A stretch of 64,000 bases of DNA from a virus. The first letter of the stretch is position 1. Each line of letters begins with the position of its first letter. The stretch lies in IMG/VR virus record IMGVR_UViG_3300032397_000005, positions 1 to 64,000 of that record. One strand, given 5' to 3'. The translations under genes were made by a program, and so were the position numbers. Shown piece after piece: positions 31,974 to 40,499 of this stretch. The notes under the pieces were generated by a model. That model saw only the letters and a program-made list of their open reading frames with translations, had not been told where the DNA came from and made no database searches.

Positions 31974-33095
31974 ATGGTTAAGAAGGTCAAGAGGGAGGTG
32001 GTCCATGTGGAGGGGAGACCACCTCCCATGTCTGAGCGGAGCAAGAAGCTATCTCGGGCGGTGTCGTCCATCGACGGCTTTCAGCTCTGGTCCACGGTGG
32101 AGCACCCGCTGGTGATGAGGTCACGCATCACCTCACTGAACCGGGCGATGAAGTGTGGTGGGATCCCTGGTGGGATGCTCGGGGTCCTCCACGGGCCTAG
32201 TCAAGGTGGTAAGACGCTCCTGCTGGCGGAGCTGCTCTACGACGCCTGGCGGACGGGGGGATGGGGACTCTTTGCGGACGCGGAGTGCCGGGCGGTGGAC
32301 CTCCGGTGGTTCCGAGCAATTTGCGGGGCCATCGAGGAGATTGCGTACTTCAAACCCCAGACGTTCGAGCTGGCGATATCGCGCATCCAGGAGTTCCGCG
32401 GGAAGTTCCGCGCGGCCAAGAAGGCAAAGGACGTCCCGGAGAACGCTTTTCTAGTGATCGGCGTGGACTCCATCAACCGGCTCACTCCCGCGACTGAGCT
32501 GGACGAGATCCTCGAGGGGAAGGTTGCGCCGCGGGGCTACCCGCTCCGGGCGCTCCTGACGTCCAAGTGGTTGGACAAGATCATACCAACGCTGGAGCGG
32601 GACGAGGTGGTGGTCTTCGTTCAGCGGGAGGGGAGGAAGATGGACGTGAAGCCCGGGCAGAAGACGTGGACACTGAAGGGTGGGTCCGCAATTGCGTACG
32701 ACGCCGGGTGGTCAATCCGCGTCACGGCGGCCGGGAGGCAGAAGTGCAGGGACGACGACAAGGGCGGCGCCCTGTGCGGGGAGAAGCACTCCATTGAGCT
32801 GGAGAAGAACTCCCTTGGACCGCACCTGAACGAAATTGCCAACTTCTACTCCTCGACGGGGGCGGAGGAGGGGATGCCGCTCGGGCTTGACTTTGCGCGG
32901 GAGGTGCGGGAGGAGACGATCAACCGGGGTTTTGCGGTCTATAAGAAGGGGACCGGTTACCTGTTTCGCGGGGAGGCGGTGGCGGAATCGAAGCGAGAGT
33001 ACCTGGCTTGGATTCAGGCGGAGGAGGACGGACAACCGCGCTGGGTGAGACTTCAGGGGGAGCTCGATGCAGATGAGCAAGTTGACGCGGAGTGA
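31974..33095 (+). CDS. uvsX: UvsX/RecA-like recombinase
   Basis: 373 residues. Walker A GPSQGGKT (74-81), a DAE motif (FADAECRAVD) with the expected catalytic Glu, a Walker B-like stretch FLVIGVDSINR, and VVVFVQREG before LKGGSAIAYDAG, the L2-like region. Length and layout are closer to T4 UvsX than bacterial RecA. It forms filaments on ssDNA for strand exchange and recombination-dependent replication with the SSB, mediator and gp46/47 genes nearby. Confidence 0.82.
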   Translation: MVKKVKREVVHVEGRPPPMSERSKKLSRAVSSIDGFQLWSTVEHPLVMRSRITSLNRAMKCGGIPGGMLGVLHGPSQGGKTLLLAELLYDAWRTGGWGLFADAECRAVDLRWFRAICGAIEEIAYFKPQTFELAISRIQEFRGKFRAAKKAKDVPENAFLVIGVDSINRLTPATELDEILEGKVAPRGYPLRALLTSKWLDKIIPTLERDEVVVFVQREGRKMDVKPGQKTWTLKGGSAIAYDAGWSIRVTAAGRQKCRDDDKGGALCGEKHSIELEKNSLGPHLNEIANFYSSTGAEEGMPLGLDFAREVREETINRGFAVYKKGTGYLFRGEAVAESKREYLAWIQAEEDGQPRWVRLQGELDADEQVDAE

Positions 33096-33357
33096 CAGGC
33101 TGCGGACGTTCATCCGCGCCTGTTCCTTCCGGACGGCCTGCGTTGAGGATCCGGATCCGGACCGGATACTCGAGGTTATGAACCTGCTGATTCCGGACAT
33201 TGCGGGTCGGCCGGACCGCGTCGCGCTGAAGGCGGCAATCTGCACGGTCGCGTTCTTCCAGCAGATGAGGGAGTTACTCGCGGGGGAGGTGAGCTTGGAT
33301 TTTCGGGAGGAGGCCATCCTGGAGGCCATCCTGAAGCACCTGGAGGAGGTGTCGTGA
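33067..33357 (+). CDS. Hypothetical helical protein
   Basis: 96 residues (ATG at 33067 or 33073), overlapping UvsX by 29 bases and the gp47-like gene by 4. Mostly helical (VALKAAICTVAFFQQMREL...AILEAILKHLEEV), no known motif. Coupling to UvsX and the nuclease suggests a small recombination accessory factor. Confidence 0.55.
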   Translation: MQMSKLTRSDRLRTFIRACSFRTACVEDPDPDRILEVMNLLIPDIAGRPDRVALKAAICTVAFFQQMRELLAGEVSLDFREEAILEAILKHLEEVS

Positions 33358-34130
33358 GAGTGCTGGTCACCGGGGATAAGCACCTGGGTCTGGTTTCGGA
33401 CGGGGTGAGTCGCTTGGAGGAGCAGGGGGTCATCCTGGAGCGCTGCGTGGAGCTACTGAGTCACTTCAACCCGGACGTGTACGTGGACCTTGGGGACATG
33501 TTCCACTCACCTCGACCGGGTCCGGACGCCTACGAGCTTGCGTTTCGGTACCTTCGGGATCTGGCGGCGTGGCGGTGGGAACGGAAGGGGCGGCACGCGT
33601 TCGTCCTGGCTGGAAACCACGACAAGTCCACGCGGGGGTGCAGCAACGCCCTCAGTCCGCTCCTTGGGTTCCAGAAGCTCCCCCAGGTGATCCTGGCCCC
33701 GATGGAGAAGGGTATCGGACTGGCGGACGGAGTTCCGCCGACGTCAACCTGGGGTGGGGCGCTATTCCTGTTCCTCCCGTTTGTGACGGAGTGGGAGGCT
33801 CGGACGGTGTTTGGCGTTGACGGAGCTCAGACGTTGCTGGATAACGCGGCGGCGCGCGCGCTGGCGGTTGCTACGAAGGACGCTCCGGTCGTTGTCTTCT
33901 CACACCTGGAGGTGCCGGGGGCGAAGCGGAACGACTGGGACGTCTCCCAGCGGGACGTCGGACTCCACGTCCCGGACGTTCTCCTCGATGACGATAGGGT
34001 GCTTGGGATCTACGCGGGTCACATTCACCGGCACCAGGTTCTGGGGAACGTGGTCGTGGTTGGTTCCGCAATTCACGTTGACTTCGGGGAGGCATCCGAC
34101 CAAAAGGGTGCCCTCCTGGTGGAGTTTTGA
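33354..34130 (+). CDS. gp47/SbcD-like metallophosphoesterase nuclease subunit
   Basis: 258 residues, GTG start. The five phosphoesterase motifs are present: GDKHL, DLGDMFHS, GNHDKS, SHLE, and GHIHRHQ. It is shorter than SbcD/Mre11 and lacks the capping domain, as in phage gp47. With the gp46-like ATPase encoded 0.9 kb downstream it should resect DNA ends for UvsX recombination. The segment GLADGVPPTSTWG is encoded by the 41-bp repeat shared with the polymerase gene. Confidence 0.82.
   Translation: MRVLVTGDKHLGLVSDGVSRLEEQGVILERCVELLSHFNPDVYVDLGDMFHSPRPGPDAYELAFRYLRDLAAWRWERKGRHAFVLAGNHDKSTRGCSNALSPLLGFQKLPQVILAPMEKGIGLADGVPPTSTWGGALFLFLPFVTEWEARTVFGVDGAQTLLDNAAARALAVATKDAPVVVFSHLEVPGAKRNDWDVSQRDVGLHVPDVLLDDDRVLGIYAGHIHRHQVLGNVVVVGSAIHVDFGEASDQKGALLVEF
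33717..33757. repeat. 41-bp exact repeat, copy 2 (inside gp47-like gene)
   Basis: Exact match to 27035-27075 in the polymerase gene, but in a different reading frame; see the polymerase copy. Confidence 0.9.
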
Positions 34131-34131
34131 G

Positions 34132-34404
34132 ATGGATGAGTCTGTTCTCAAGCGGTTGAAGCTTCCTACGGGCGGGACCGGGGTTCAGCGACCGGCGCCT
34201 CTGGCGGAGCCGGACCGTGTCTGGGTCCAGGTGAGTAGGAAGGTGAATCTGGTGAAGTACGACATGCTGGAGGTGGGGTGCGGTGCCACGGTCTCCCTTC
34301 TCCCGGGGGAGACGCTGCGGGACGCCATCAAGCGCGCGGCGGAGGACGTTAAAGCGGAGCACGATGACCTCCTGGAGGTCCTTAGGGTGCAGGCTGGTGT
34401 CTAA
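34132..34404 (+). CDS. Hypothetical protein
   Basis: 90 residues between gp47- and gp46-like genes. The central segment is beta-like (VWVQVSRKVNLVKYDMLEVGCGATVSL) and the end helical (LRDAIKRAAEDVKAEHDDLLEVL). This layout is common in small phage proteins of the recombination region; not assigned. Confidence 0.55.
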   Translation: MDESVLKRLKLPTGGTGVQRPAPLAEPDRVWVQVSRKVNLVKYDMLEVGCGATVSLLPGETLRDAIKRAAEDVKAEHDDLLEVLRVQAGV

Positions 34405-34804
34405 GATCGCTCGCTGCACCTTCCTCCCTCTCCCGGCGGAACCGACGCGGGAGTTGGTCCTTGAACTCGGGGATGATTGGGACGGGGCGTGGGAGTTTGA
34501 CCCGGAGGTGGTTCGAGGGGCGCGGGTCAAACCCGTGGTCTACGTTCCGGAGGGACGGCTTGCGCTGCTGGATCGGGATGCCCTCAGGAAGGCGATCGTC
34601 GAGGCGGGTGCCACCTACTGTCGGACCCCAACGATCCACGTGAGCCGGTTACGGGAGAAGCGGGACGCTCGACACGACGCGGAGCTCCCGCTGGAGGAGA
34701 GCCTACGGATCTTTGGGGAGGAGACCCGGGCGCGGGACCTGGCGGAGAAGGTGGCGTTTGCGGCGGAGTTGGCTCGAGAGGCGGACGCCGGGGTGACGGA
34801 GTGA
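34397..34804 (+). CDS. Hypothetical protein
   Basis: GTG at 34397 overlapping the previous stop is the most likely start, giving 135 residues, although its ribosome site is weak. The product has a beta-rich N-terminus (CTFLPLPAEP), a YVPEGRLALLDRDALR core, and an acidic helical C-terminus. No known family; sits between the gp47- and gp46-like genes. Confidence 0.5.
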   Translation: MSKIARCTFLPLPAEPTRELVLELGDDWDGAWEFDPEVVRGARVKPVVYVPEGRLALLDRDALRKAIVEAGATYCRTPTIHVSRLREKRDARHDAELPLEESLRIFGEETRARDLAEKVAFAAELAREADAGVTE

Positions 34805-34989
34805 CGCGAGAGGACCGGGAGCGATTGCTGGAGATCCGCAAGCGCGGGAAGATGGGGCGCGTGCCGGTTTCCAAGGAGGAGCACAACTTCTGCACCGAGA
34901 TGTGGATGACGAATCCGAAGGAGTACGCGGAGGTGGAGGCGGAGATGACGGACTGGCTTCTCAATCGCCCGTGGTGGGAGTTTGTATGA
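34801..34989 (+). CDS. Hypothetical small protein
   Basis: 62 residues, GTG overlapping the upstream stop. Contains SKEEHNFCTEMWMTNPKEYAE and a C-terminal WLLNRPWWEFV. Its end overlaps the gp46-like ATG (ATGA). Function unknown. Confidence 0.55.
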   Translation: MTREDRERLLEIRKRGKMGRVPVSKEEHNFCTEMWMTNPKEYAEVEAEMTDWLLNRPWWEFV

Positions 34990-37205
34990 TCATCAAGCGG
35001 TTGACCGTGGAGAACGTGGGGCCCTTCTTTGGGTCGTGGGAGGTGCTCCTGGAAACGGGCGTCACCGTCTTCGTCGGGGAGTACGAGGGGGCGGAGGACC
35101 GGAGCAACCGGTCCGGGAAGTCTTGGTTGGCGGTGGACGTGCCCACGTACGCCATCTTCGGGGTCTTCCGCGGCGCGCGGGTCGAGGACCTGCCGCATCG
35201 CCTGGTGCGCGGGCGGGAGTCCGCGTGGGCGGAGGTGGAGGTGGAGTCGTCGGATGGGTTGGAGTGGGTCGTCAGACGCGGGCGGACCGCGGGAGGGGAC
35301 CCCATTCGGGAACTCAACGGATCTCAGATCTCCGAGAGAGACTTGGAGCGCGTGGTCAGGGAGGAGGTGGTTGGGCTCTCCTGGGAGGAGTACCTCCTGA
35401 CGCTTGGCGCGGTGCAGGGGGAGATGCACGCGTTCATGCGACTGACCGCCGGGGAGAAGCGGCGCGTGGTTAGTCCGTGGTTCTCCACGGACCGCTGGGT
35501 CCCGCGAGCTGACCTGGCGCGCGTCAGACTTTTGAGGGCGCAGTCCAAGTTGTGGGAGTTGACGGAGGAGGAGCGCGTCCTGAGGGAGATGTTGGCGGGG
35601 ATGTCGGATCTGGTGGACGCGGAGCGGTTGGCGCACGTATCCTACGAGGAGGCCAGCGCGCGATACGCCAGTTGCTTGGAGGCGCGGTTGGCGGCGGACG
35701 CTCGGTTCAAGGCGCGTGGTGAGCGGCGGGCGAAGTTCGAGCGGCTCTCCGCGGACGTGGCGCGGCTCTCGGCGGATGTGGCGGCGGAGATGTCCGCGGC
35801 GATTCGAGCGCACTCGTGCGCGGAGGATGGGTTGACTCTCGGGTACGCGGAGCTCCGCCGCGCTCAGGAGCGGGCTGAGTGCGCCCGGACGCTCGAGAGG
35901 CAGGAGGTGGAGCTCGAGGAGCGGCGCTCCCTGGTTGGGGAGGTTCTGGCGGGCGTGACTCGTCAGGAGGGGGAGGAGGAGAGCCACGCGCGGGAGCGGG
36001 AGGAACTCCTGACGCGCTACCGGGAACTGGAGCGGACCCGGACGGGTGTCTGCCCGATTTTGAGGGAGGGGTGTGACCGCGTGGTGCGGGATGAGGGGGT
36101 ACTCCGGAAGATGAAGGTCGAGGGGTTGGGCCACCGGCGGGCGTTTCTCCGCGCGGCGGAGTTGCTGAAGGAACTTCGCTGGAAGTTGGACATGTCCCGG
36201 GCGGACGTAGATCTGGCGGAAGCGTCTGTCAAGCAGCTCCGTGATCTCCGCGGGATGCGGACGGTGACGCAGGCGGAGGCGGACGTGGAGGTGCTCAAGC
36301 GGAACCGGGACGTTGCGCTGAGCGCGTTGAACCGCGTCAAGACCGGGCGGACGGAGGCGGCGCTTGCGCTCCACCGGACCAAGAAGGAACTCGCCCAGCT
36401 CTCGGGGGAGGGCGGGGATGGGGAGGGGCTCGATGAGTTGAGTGAGCTGAGTGAGCTGGTGGAGGAGTATCAGGCGGAGTGCCGGGAACTGGAGGAGGAC
36501 CTCGTCAACGCGCGGGCGGCCGTGGCGGAGGTTCGGCGGGCGGAGGAGCGACTGGTGGAGATTGTCAGCTCTCGGGAGGTTACCTCTGCGCACGTTGAGC
36601 GGCTGGCCTGGGCGTCCTACGCGTTTGGCGCGGCGGGGATCCCAAGCCGGGAGCTGGAGAACGCCTTTGGGGTGGCGGAAGACTCCATGAACCGCGTCCT
36701 CAGGGAGCTTCAGACGCCGCTCCGCGTGGCGTTTGCGCCCACTCGGGAGCTCCAGGACTGGGAGGCGGCCTGTCTGGGGTGCGGGACCGCGTTCCAGAAG
36801 GGGGAGCGCACGCACGTCTGCGCCCTCTGCGGGGCTCCGCGGAGGAGACGCCGGCGGGACGAGTTGCGCCTAGAGGTCCAGGACGGCGGGAACTCCGCGA
36901 GCTGGGAGGTTGACTCCGGCGGCGGGAAGGTGCTCCTGAGCCTCGGCGTGCGCCTGGGGTTGGCCGCACTACCGGGGTCGCGGAGGCGCGTGCGCTGTGA
37001 GTCCCTACTCATAGACGAGCCGGATGGCGCCCTGGATGAGCCGAATCGGGCGGCGCTCCACGCCCTCCTCATTGGGGGTCTTGGGTCTCTTGGGGTCAGG
37101 CAGACGCTCCTGGTCACGCACGCGGACGTTCGGCGGGAGTTCCGGAACGTGGTTGTGGTTCACCGCTGGGAGGCGGAGGATCGCTCCGGGGCGTGGAATG
37201 AGTAG
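34986..37205 (+). CDS. gp46/SbcC-like SMC-family ATPase nuclease subunit
   Basis: 739 residues from the ATG overlapping the previous stop. N-terminal ATPase half with a stretched P-loop (G31-E-Y-E-G ... NRSGKS46, with a four-residue insertion), two coiled-coil arms around a zinc hook-like C-P-I-L-R-E-G-C (about 355), a second CxxC/CxxC ribbon near 597-618 (CLGCGTAF ... CALCG), then the signature region LSLGVRLGLAAL and Walker B SLLIDEPDGALDE. Partner of the gp47-like nuclease for end resection. The C-terminal ribbon is an unusual addition. Confidence 0.82.
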   Translation: MIIKRLTVENVGPFFGSWEVLLETGVTVFVGEYEGAEDRSNRSGKSWLAVDVPTYAIFGVFRGARVEDLPHRLVRGRESAWAEVEVESSDGLEWVVRRGRTAGGDPIRELNGSQISERDLERVVREEVVGLSWEEYLLTLGAVQGEMHAFMRLTAGEKRRVVSPWFSTDRWVPRADLARVRLLRAQSKLWELTEEERVLREMLAGMSDLVDAERLAHVSYEEASARYASCLEARLAADARFKARGERRAKFERLSADVARLSADVAAEMSAAIRAHSCAEDGLTLGYAELRRAQERAECARTLERQEVELEERRSLVGEVLAGVTRQEGEEESHAREREELLTRYRELERTRTGVCPILREGCDRVVRDEGVLRKMKVEGLGHRRAFLRAAELLKELRWKLDMSRADVDLAEASVKQLRDLRGMRTVTQAEADVEVLKRNRDVALSALNRVKTGRTEAALALHRTKKELAQLSGEGGDGEGLDELSELSELVEEYQAECRELEEDLVNARAAVAEVRRAEERLVEIVSSREVTSAHVERLAWASYAFGAAGIPSRELENAFGVAEDSMNRVLRELQTPLRVAFAPTRELQDWEAACLGCGTAFQKGERTHVCALCGAPRRRRRRDELRLEVQDGGNSASWEVDSGGGKVLLSLGVRLGLAALPGSRRRVRCESLLIDEPDGALDEPNRAALHALLIGGLGSLGVRQTLLVTHADVRREFRNVVVVHRWEAEDRSGAWNE

Positions 37206-37214
37206 GAGGGACCG

Positions 37215-38078
37215 TTGAAGCGGGTCTTGAAGCGGGTCAGGCGGGAGATCACGCCGGGGTTTGTCTGGGAGGACGTGCCCGGGGAGCACGTCCTGGCCTG
37301 CGGAGACGCCCGGGACGCTGCTTTCCTGAGAGAGGTCCTCGGGCGCGTGACCGGTCCGGTTGACCTCCTCCTGACGGATCCACCCTACGCGGTGTCGTCT
37401 GACGCGGTCATTGGGAACATGAGTGGGCATAAGGACCACGTCCTGAACGAACCCTGGGATCGACTCTCCGAACCGGAGTTGGAGGAACTCCTCGGCTCGA
37501 TCTGCAGGACCGCGGCGGAGCTCCTTCCCGGGGGGAACGTCTGGATCTGGACCTCCGACTGGTGGCTCTCCTTCCTCAAGCGCTGGATGAGGACGTTGGG
37601 TTACCAGGTCCGCTCGTCCTTCGTCTGGTGCAAACCAAACCCGGCTTGCTCCGTTCGGAAGCGGAACTTCGTCTCCGCCTGTGAGTTTCTGGTGGTTGCT
37701 CAGGGGGTGGGGGCGTTCTTTGACTTGGGCGCGATGCCACGTCAGCGAAACTACTTCGTGGCGCTCCCGGAGGGGGAGTGGGCGCCGGCGGTCTGCCCGA
37801 ACTGGGTCGAGCGCGGCGTGGTCTCCCAGGCGGAGCGGGTCAAGCGCGGGGACGGTGTGGACCTGAATCGAGCGCAGAAACCTCTGGACCTCACGGAGGC
37901 GCTGGTCCGGGCCGGTTGCCCACCGGGCGGTCTGGTACTGGACGTCTGCGGGGGGACGGGGACCACGCTCGTGGCGGCGGACCGGGCGGGGCGCCGGTGC
38001 GCTTACCTGGACGCGGACCCGGCGCAGGTGCGGGCGGCCGTCAACCGGTTGTTGCGGGATCGGAGGGCGCGTGCCTGA
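37215..38078 (+). CDS. DNA adenine/cytosine-N methyltransferase (DPPY class)
   Basis: 287 residues, TTG start 5 bases after AGGAGG. D55-P-P-Y58 motif IV, an AdoMet-binding LDVCGGTGTTLVAADRAG near the C-terminus, so the order is beta-class (motif IV before I). No restriction endonuclease neighbour, so an orphan phage methylase, likely protecting DNA from host restriction or regulating genes. Target unknown. Confidence 0.8.
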   Translation: MKRVLKRVRREITPGFVWEDVPGEHVLACGDARDAAFLREVLGRVTGPVDLLLTDPPYAVSSDAVIGNMSGHKDHVLNEPWDRLSEPELEELLGSICRTAAELLPGGNVWIWTSDWWLSFLKRWMRTLGYQVRSSFVWCKPNPACSVRKRNFVSACEFLVVAQGVGAFFDLGAMPRQRNYFVALPEGEWAPAVCPNWVERGVVSQAERVKRGDGVDLNRAQKPLDLTEALVRAGCPPGGLVLDVCGGTGTTLVAADRAGRRCAYLDADPAQVRAAVNRLLRDRRARA

Positions 38079-38766
38079 GAAGCGACTGCGCAAGGCGGGG
38101 GACGCGGCGGCGATCATCGGGATTGACCAGTCCGCCACGGGGACGGCGGCGGTCGCGCTCGACGCGGGGGGGAAGCTCCTGGGCGTCCTCTTCTGGGCGG
38201 ACACAAAGACCTCCGCCAAGTTGCTTGCGGCGCGCGGCGCCCTCCCTCCGCGGGCGGTGAAGGCGGGGGATGAGGCGGGGCGGACGGCGCGGCTCGAGGA
38301 GCTGCGCGTCCGGCTTGGGGGGTTTCTCAGCGAGTGGACGCCGGAGTACGCGGCGCTCGAGGACTACGCCCTGGCGAGGATGGCGTACTCCCACCACCTT
38401 GGGGAGGTCGGCGCCGTGGTTCGCCTCCTCCTCTGGGCGCGGGGGATCCCGTTCCGAGTCTACGACGTTCAGGCGGTCAAGATGTTTGCAACGGGGAACG
38501 GGAACGCGGAGAAGGCGGAGGTGGTGCTGGCCTGCCGGGATAGGTGGGACCTCAACTTCCTCGAGTTCGGGAAGACCACGGGCGCCGGCGGGAACGTGGC
38601 GGACGCGTACGTCATCGCGCAGATGCTCCGGAGTGAGCTGGCGCTTCGGGAGGGAAGTCTGGTCATGGAGCGCATTCCGGAGGCGGAGCGGCGCGTCTTC
38701 CAGCGAACGACGAAGCAGCGTCCGGAGAACGTCCTATCAACGCCCTTTGCGGTTAGGGGGATCTGA
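38071..38766 (+). CDS. RuvC-like Holliday junction resolvase
   Basis: 231 residues, GTG overlapping the methylase stop. RNase H-fold acidic residues appear at D19 (IIGIDQSATG), E97 (AALEDYA) and D178 (GNVADAYVIA), the spacing of RuvC-like resolvases, with a KMFATGNGNAEK loop. It would cut recombination junctions and trim DNA before packaging. It is longer than bacterial RuvC, with a basic C-terminal extension. Confidence 0.78.
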   Translation: MPEKRLRKAGDAAAIIGIDQSATGTAAVALDAGGKLLGVLFWADTKTSAKLLAARGALPPRAVKAGDEAGRTARLEELRVRLGGFLSEWTPEYAALEDYALARMAYSHHLGEVGAVVRLLLWARGIPFRVYDVQAVKMFATGNGNAEKAEVVLACRDRWDLNFLEFGKTTGAGGNVADAYVIAQMLRSELALREGSLVMERIPEAERRVFQRTTKQRPENVLSTPFAVRGI

Positions 38767-39035
38767 TGGCTAATCGGTACCTTGACATGAGTTCCGCGGA
38801 TCAGGCGGAGTTCTCCGAGGTGGTTGGTGACGTCTTCCTGGCGAATCGGAGTGAGCGCGGGGGCCGAGGGGTCGCGGAGTGCGTTGCTGATGAACTTGGT
38901 CTCCGTGGGTGGGAGGTTTACCCACCATCTGAGGTGCGTAAGTTGTACGGCGCGCTACAAAGTGGGCGGAAAGTTGGAGATGAGACCTCTACAACGGTTA
39001 AGATGCCACGCGTCAAGAGAATGAAGGAGCGGTGA
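38766..39035 (+). CDS. Hypothetical protein
   Basis: 89 residues, TGATG overlap with the resolvase. Mixed helix with a strongly basic end (VKMPRVKRMKER). No motif recognised. Confidence 0.5.
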   Translation: MANRYLDMSSADQAEFSEVVGDVFLANRSERGGRGVAECVADELGLRGWEVYPPSEVRKLYGALQSGRKVGDETSTTVKMPRVKRMKER

Positions 39036-39036
39036 G

Positions 39037-39249
39037 ATGGACGTCGACGAGGCCGTGGAGATGTGCGACAAGATCCTCGAGGACCTGGACCTGCTCCCGG
39101 AGCGCGCGGCGGAGTTCTCGGACTCCGTGGCGGAGAAGGTTGGCGGGATGCGGGACTGGATCGAGGAGCACCAGGCCGTGACGGATCGTATGTCCACCGC
39201 ACTGGAGAACATCCGCGGGGGCGTTGACAAGTGGTTGGGGAACGCGTGA
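39037..39249 (+). CDS. Hypothetical acidic helical protein
   Basis: 70 residues, ATG two bases after the previous stop. Almost entirely helical (CDKILEDLDLLPERAAEF; VAEKVGGMRDWIEEHQAV). Possibly a small virion or regulatory protein; not assigned. Confidence 0.5.
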   Translation: MDVDEAVEMCDKILEDLDLLPERAAEFSDSVAEKVGGMRDWIEEHQAVTDRMSTALENIRGGVDKWLGNA

Positions 39250-39767
39250 CGCCGCTCCTGGCAAAGGCGCTCTACGCGTTGCTGTCCCTCCTGGAGTTGG
39301 ACGGTTCACTTGCGTTGTCCGCGGTCCGCGTCGACATTGGGCGCCTGAGCGTCTACCGGCCTGGTGACGGCTGGAATCTGGGGGAGCTGGCCTGCGGCGG
39401 GAGGTACACGTCGACACAGGTCCACCTGGCGCACCGTGAGTGGAGGAGGCTTGGTTGCGGGCGGTCCGTGTACGTCTGCGCGCACCTCACCGGGCGGTGC
39501 GTACTGACGCGAGTCATGGACGCCGGTCCCTGGGGGATTTATCGCGGACCCATTCGAAACGCGGTCCCAGACGGGCGCTGGCGGATCTGGGCGAACCCAC
39601 GACCGCCCAAGGGTTGGCGGTTTCGGGCGCTGGCGGATCTCTCCTGGGCCCTCTGGAAGCAACTTGGGCGGCCTCGAGGGCTCTCTGAGGTGACGCTGTA
39701 CATCCTGCCGCGCGGTTGGAGATCACCGGAGCTCCGGACCGTTGCGGGGTTGGGTGGTGAGCGGTGA
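39246..39767 (+). CDS. RlpA-like double-psi beta-barrel protein
   Basis: GTG at 39246 (GTGA overlap) gives 173 residues. After a hydrophobic N-terminus, the segment ELACGGRYTSTQVHLAHREW, V-L-T-R-V-M-D-A-G-P-W-G and the later ALADLSWALWKQLGRPRGL then VTLYIL are the layout of RlpA-type DPBB domains, whose bacterial members are lytic transglycosylases or bind denuded peptidoglycan. It lies near the amidase gene, so a role in wall degradation or entry is plausible. Confidence 0.55.
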   Translation: MTPLLAKALYALLSLLELDGSLALSAVRVDIGRLSVYRPGDGWNLGELACGGRYTSTQVHLAHREWRRLGCGRSVYVCAHLTGRCVLTRVMDAGPWGIYRGPIRNAVPDGRWRIWANPRPPKGWRFRALADLSWALWKQLGRPRGLSEVTLYILPRGWRSPELRTVAGLGGER

Positions 39768-40084
39768 AGTTGCGGGACGTCAAGCTACGGCGCGGGACCC
39801 GAGCTGAGATTGTTGGGCTCGCGATGGCGGAGGAGGGGTTGCTGAATGCGGATCCGCGGGACTACGTGATACTGAACGGGTGTTCCATTATCACGCTCTT
39901 CGGGGAGTACCGCGTCACCTCCAAGCTGGATGGGCGGGAGGTGGACGCAACGAACGTGGGGGCGGACGGCGCGGTTGACCCCGGTGTGAAGCGGACCGTG
40001 GTTCACCGTCGGGTCCTCTGGCGCTTCCTGGGTTCCGTGGAGTCGAAGCGGTTCTGGAGATATGGGCACCGAACGCGGAAGTGA
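39764..40084 (+). CDS. Hypothetical protein
   Basis: 106 residues, GTG start overlapping the previous stop. Central AMAEEGLLNADPRDYVIL and a basic end (RVLWRFLGSVESKRFWRYG). Not recognised. Confidence 0.5.
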   Translation: MKLRDVKLRRGTRAEIVGLAMAEEGLLNADPRDYVILNGCSIITLFGEYRVTSKLDGREVDATNVGADGAVDPGVKRTVVHRRVLWRFLGSVESKRFWRYGHRTRK

Positions 40085-40499
40085 GGCGCGCGTGTACTGC
40101 AAGATGGACGTCGACGATGCGTTCTACCGGAGTGACGCGTCCCAGTGGCGCAAGCGGGCGTGTCGATGCGCGGTTCTCCCGGAGGTCCCAAGCGTCAACT
40201 TTGGTTGCCAGTGTCCCAAGTGCGGGAGGGCGTGTCTGCAGTGCCCCGGGTTTGGGTTTGCGTCGCCACCCATCCGGAGGTTCTGGCAGATCCTATCCAG
40301 CGTCCGGTCTCAACTGCGCCGGCGGCTTCGGCGGGGGAGCAACCTGGGGTTTGTCCGCCTGCCACTGGCGGAGATCGGGATCTTACTTCGGAAGCGGGAG
40401 GAGGAGGCGCCGGATCACTGGATCGTCCAGTACGTCGATCCTGGTCCTCCGCTTCGGATCTGCGACGTTTACGTAGTCACCGACAGGAGACGTGAATGA
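40062..40499 (+). CDS. Hypothetical Cys-rich protein
   Basis: 145 residues from the ATG at 40062, with shorter starts at 40092 (GTG) and 40104. Contains several Cys pairs (CRCAVLPE, CQCPKCGRACLQC) suggesting zinc binding, then helices and a beta C-terminus (DHWIVQYVDPGPPLRI). Its stop overlaps the amidase start. Two other frames are also open across this span, so frame choice rests on Cys pattern and coupling. Confidence 0.45.
   Translation: MGTERGSEARVYCKMDVDDAFYRSDASQWRKRACRCAVLPEVPSVNFGCQCPKCGRACLQCPGFGFASPPIRRFWQILSSVRSQLRRRLRRGSNLGFVRLPLAEIGILLRKREEEAPDHWIVQYVDPGPPLRICDVYVVTDRRRE

Noticed and set aside
34584-36815. 743-codon minus-strand frame over the gp46-like gene
   Set aside because: Shadow of a clear SMC-type ATPase; composition is low-complexity Arg/Leu/Pro.
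40145-40495. Alternative frame for the Cys-rich gene ahead of the amidase
   Set aside because: The frame at 40062 has paired cysteines and couples to the amidase start, whereas this frame does not; moderate uncertainty remains.
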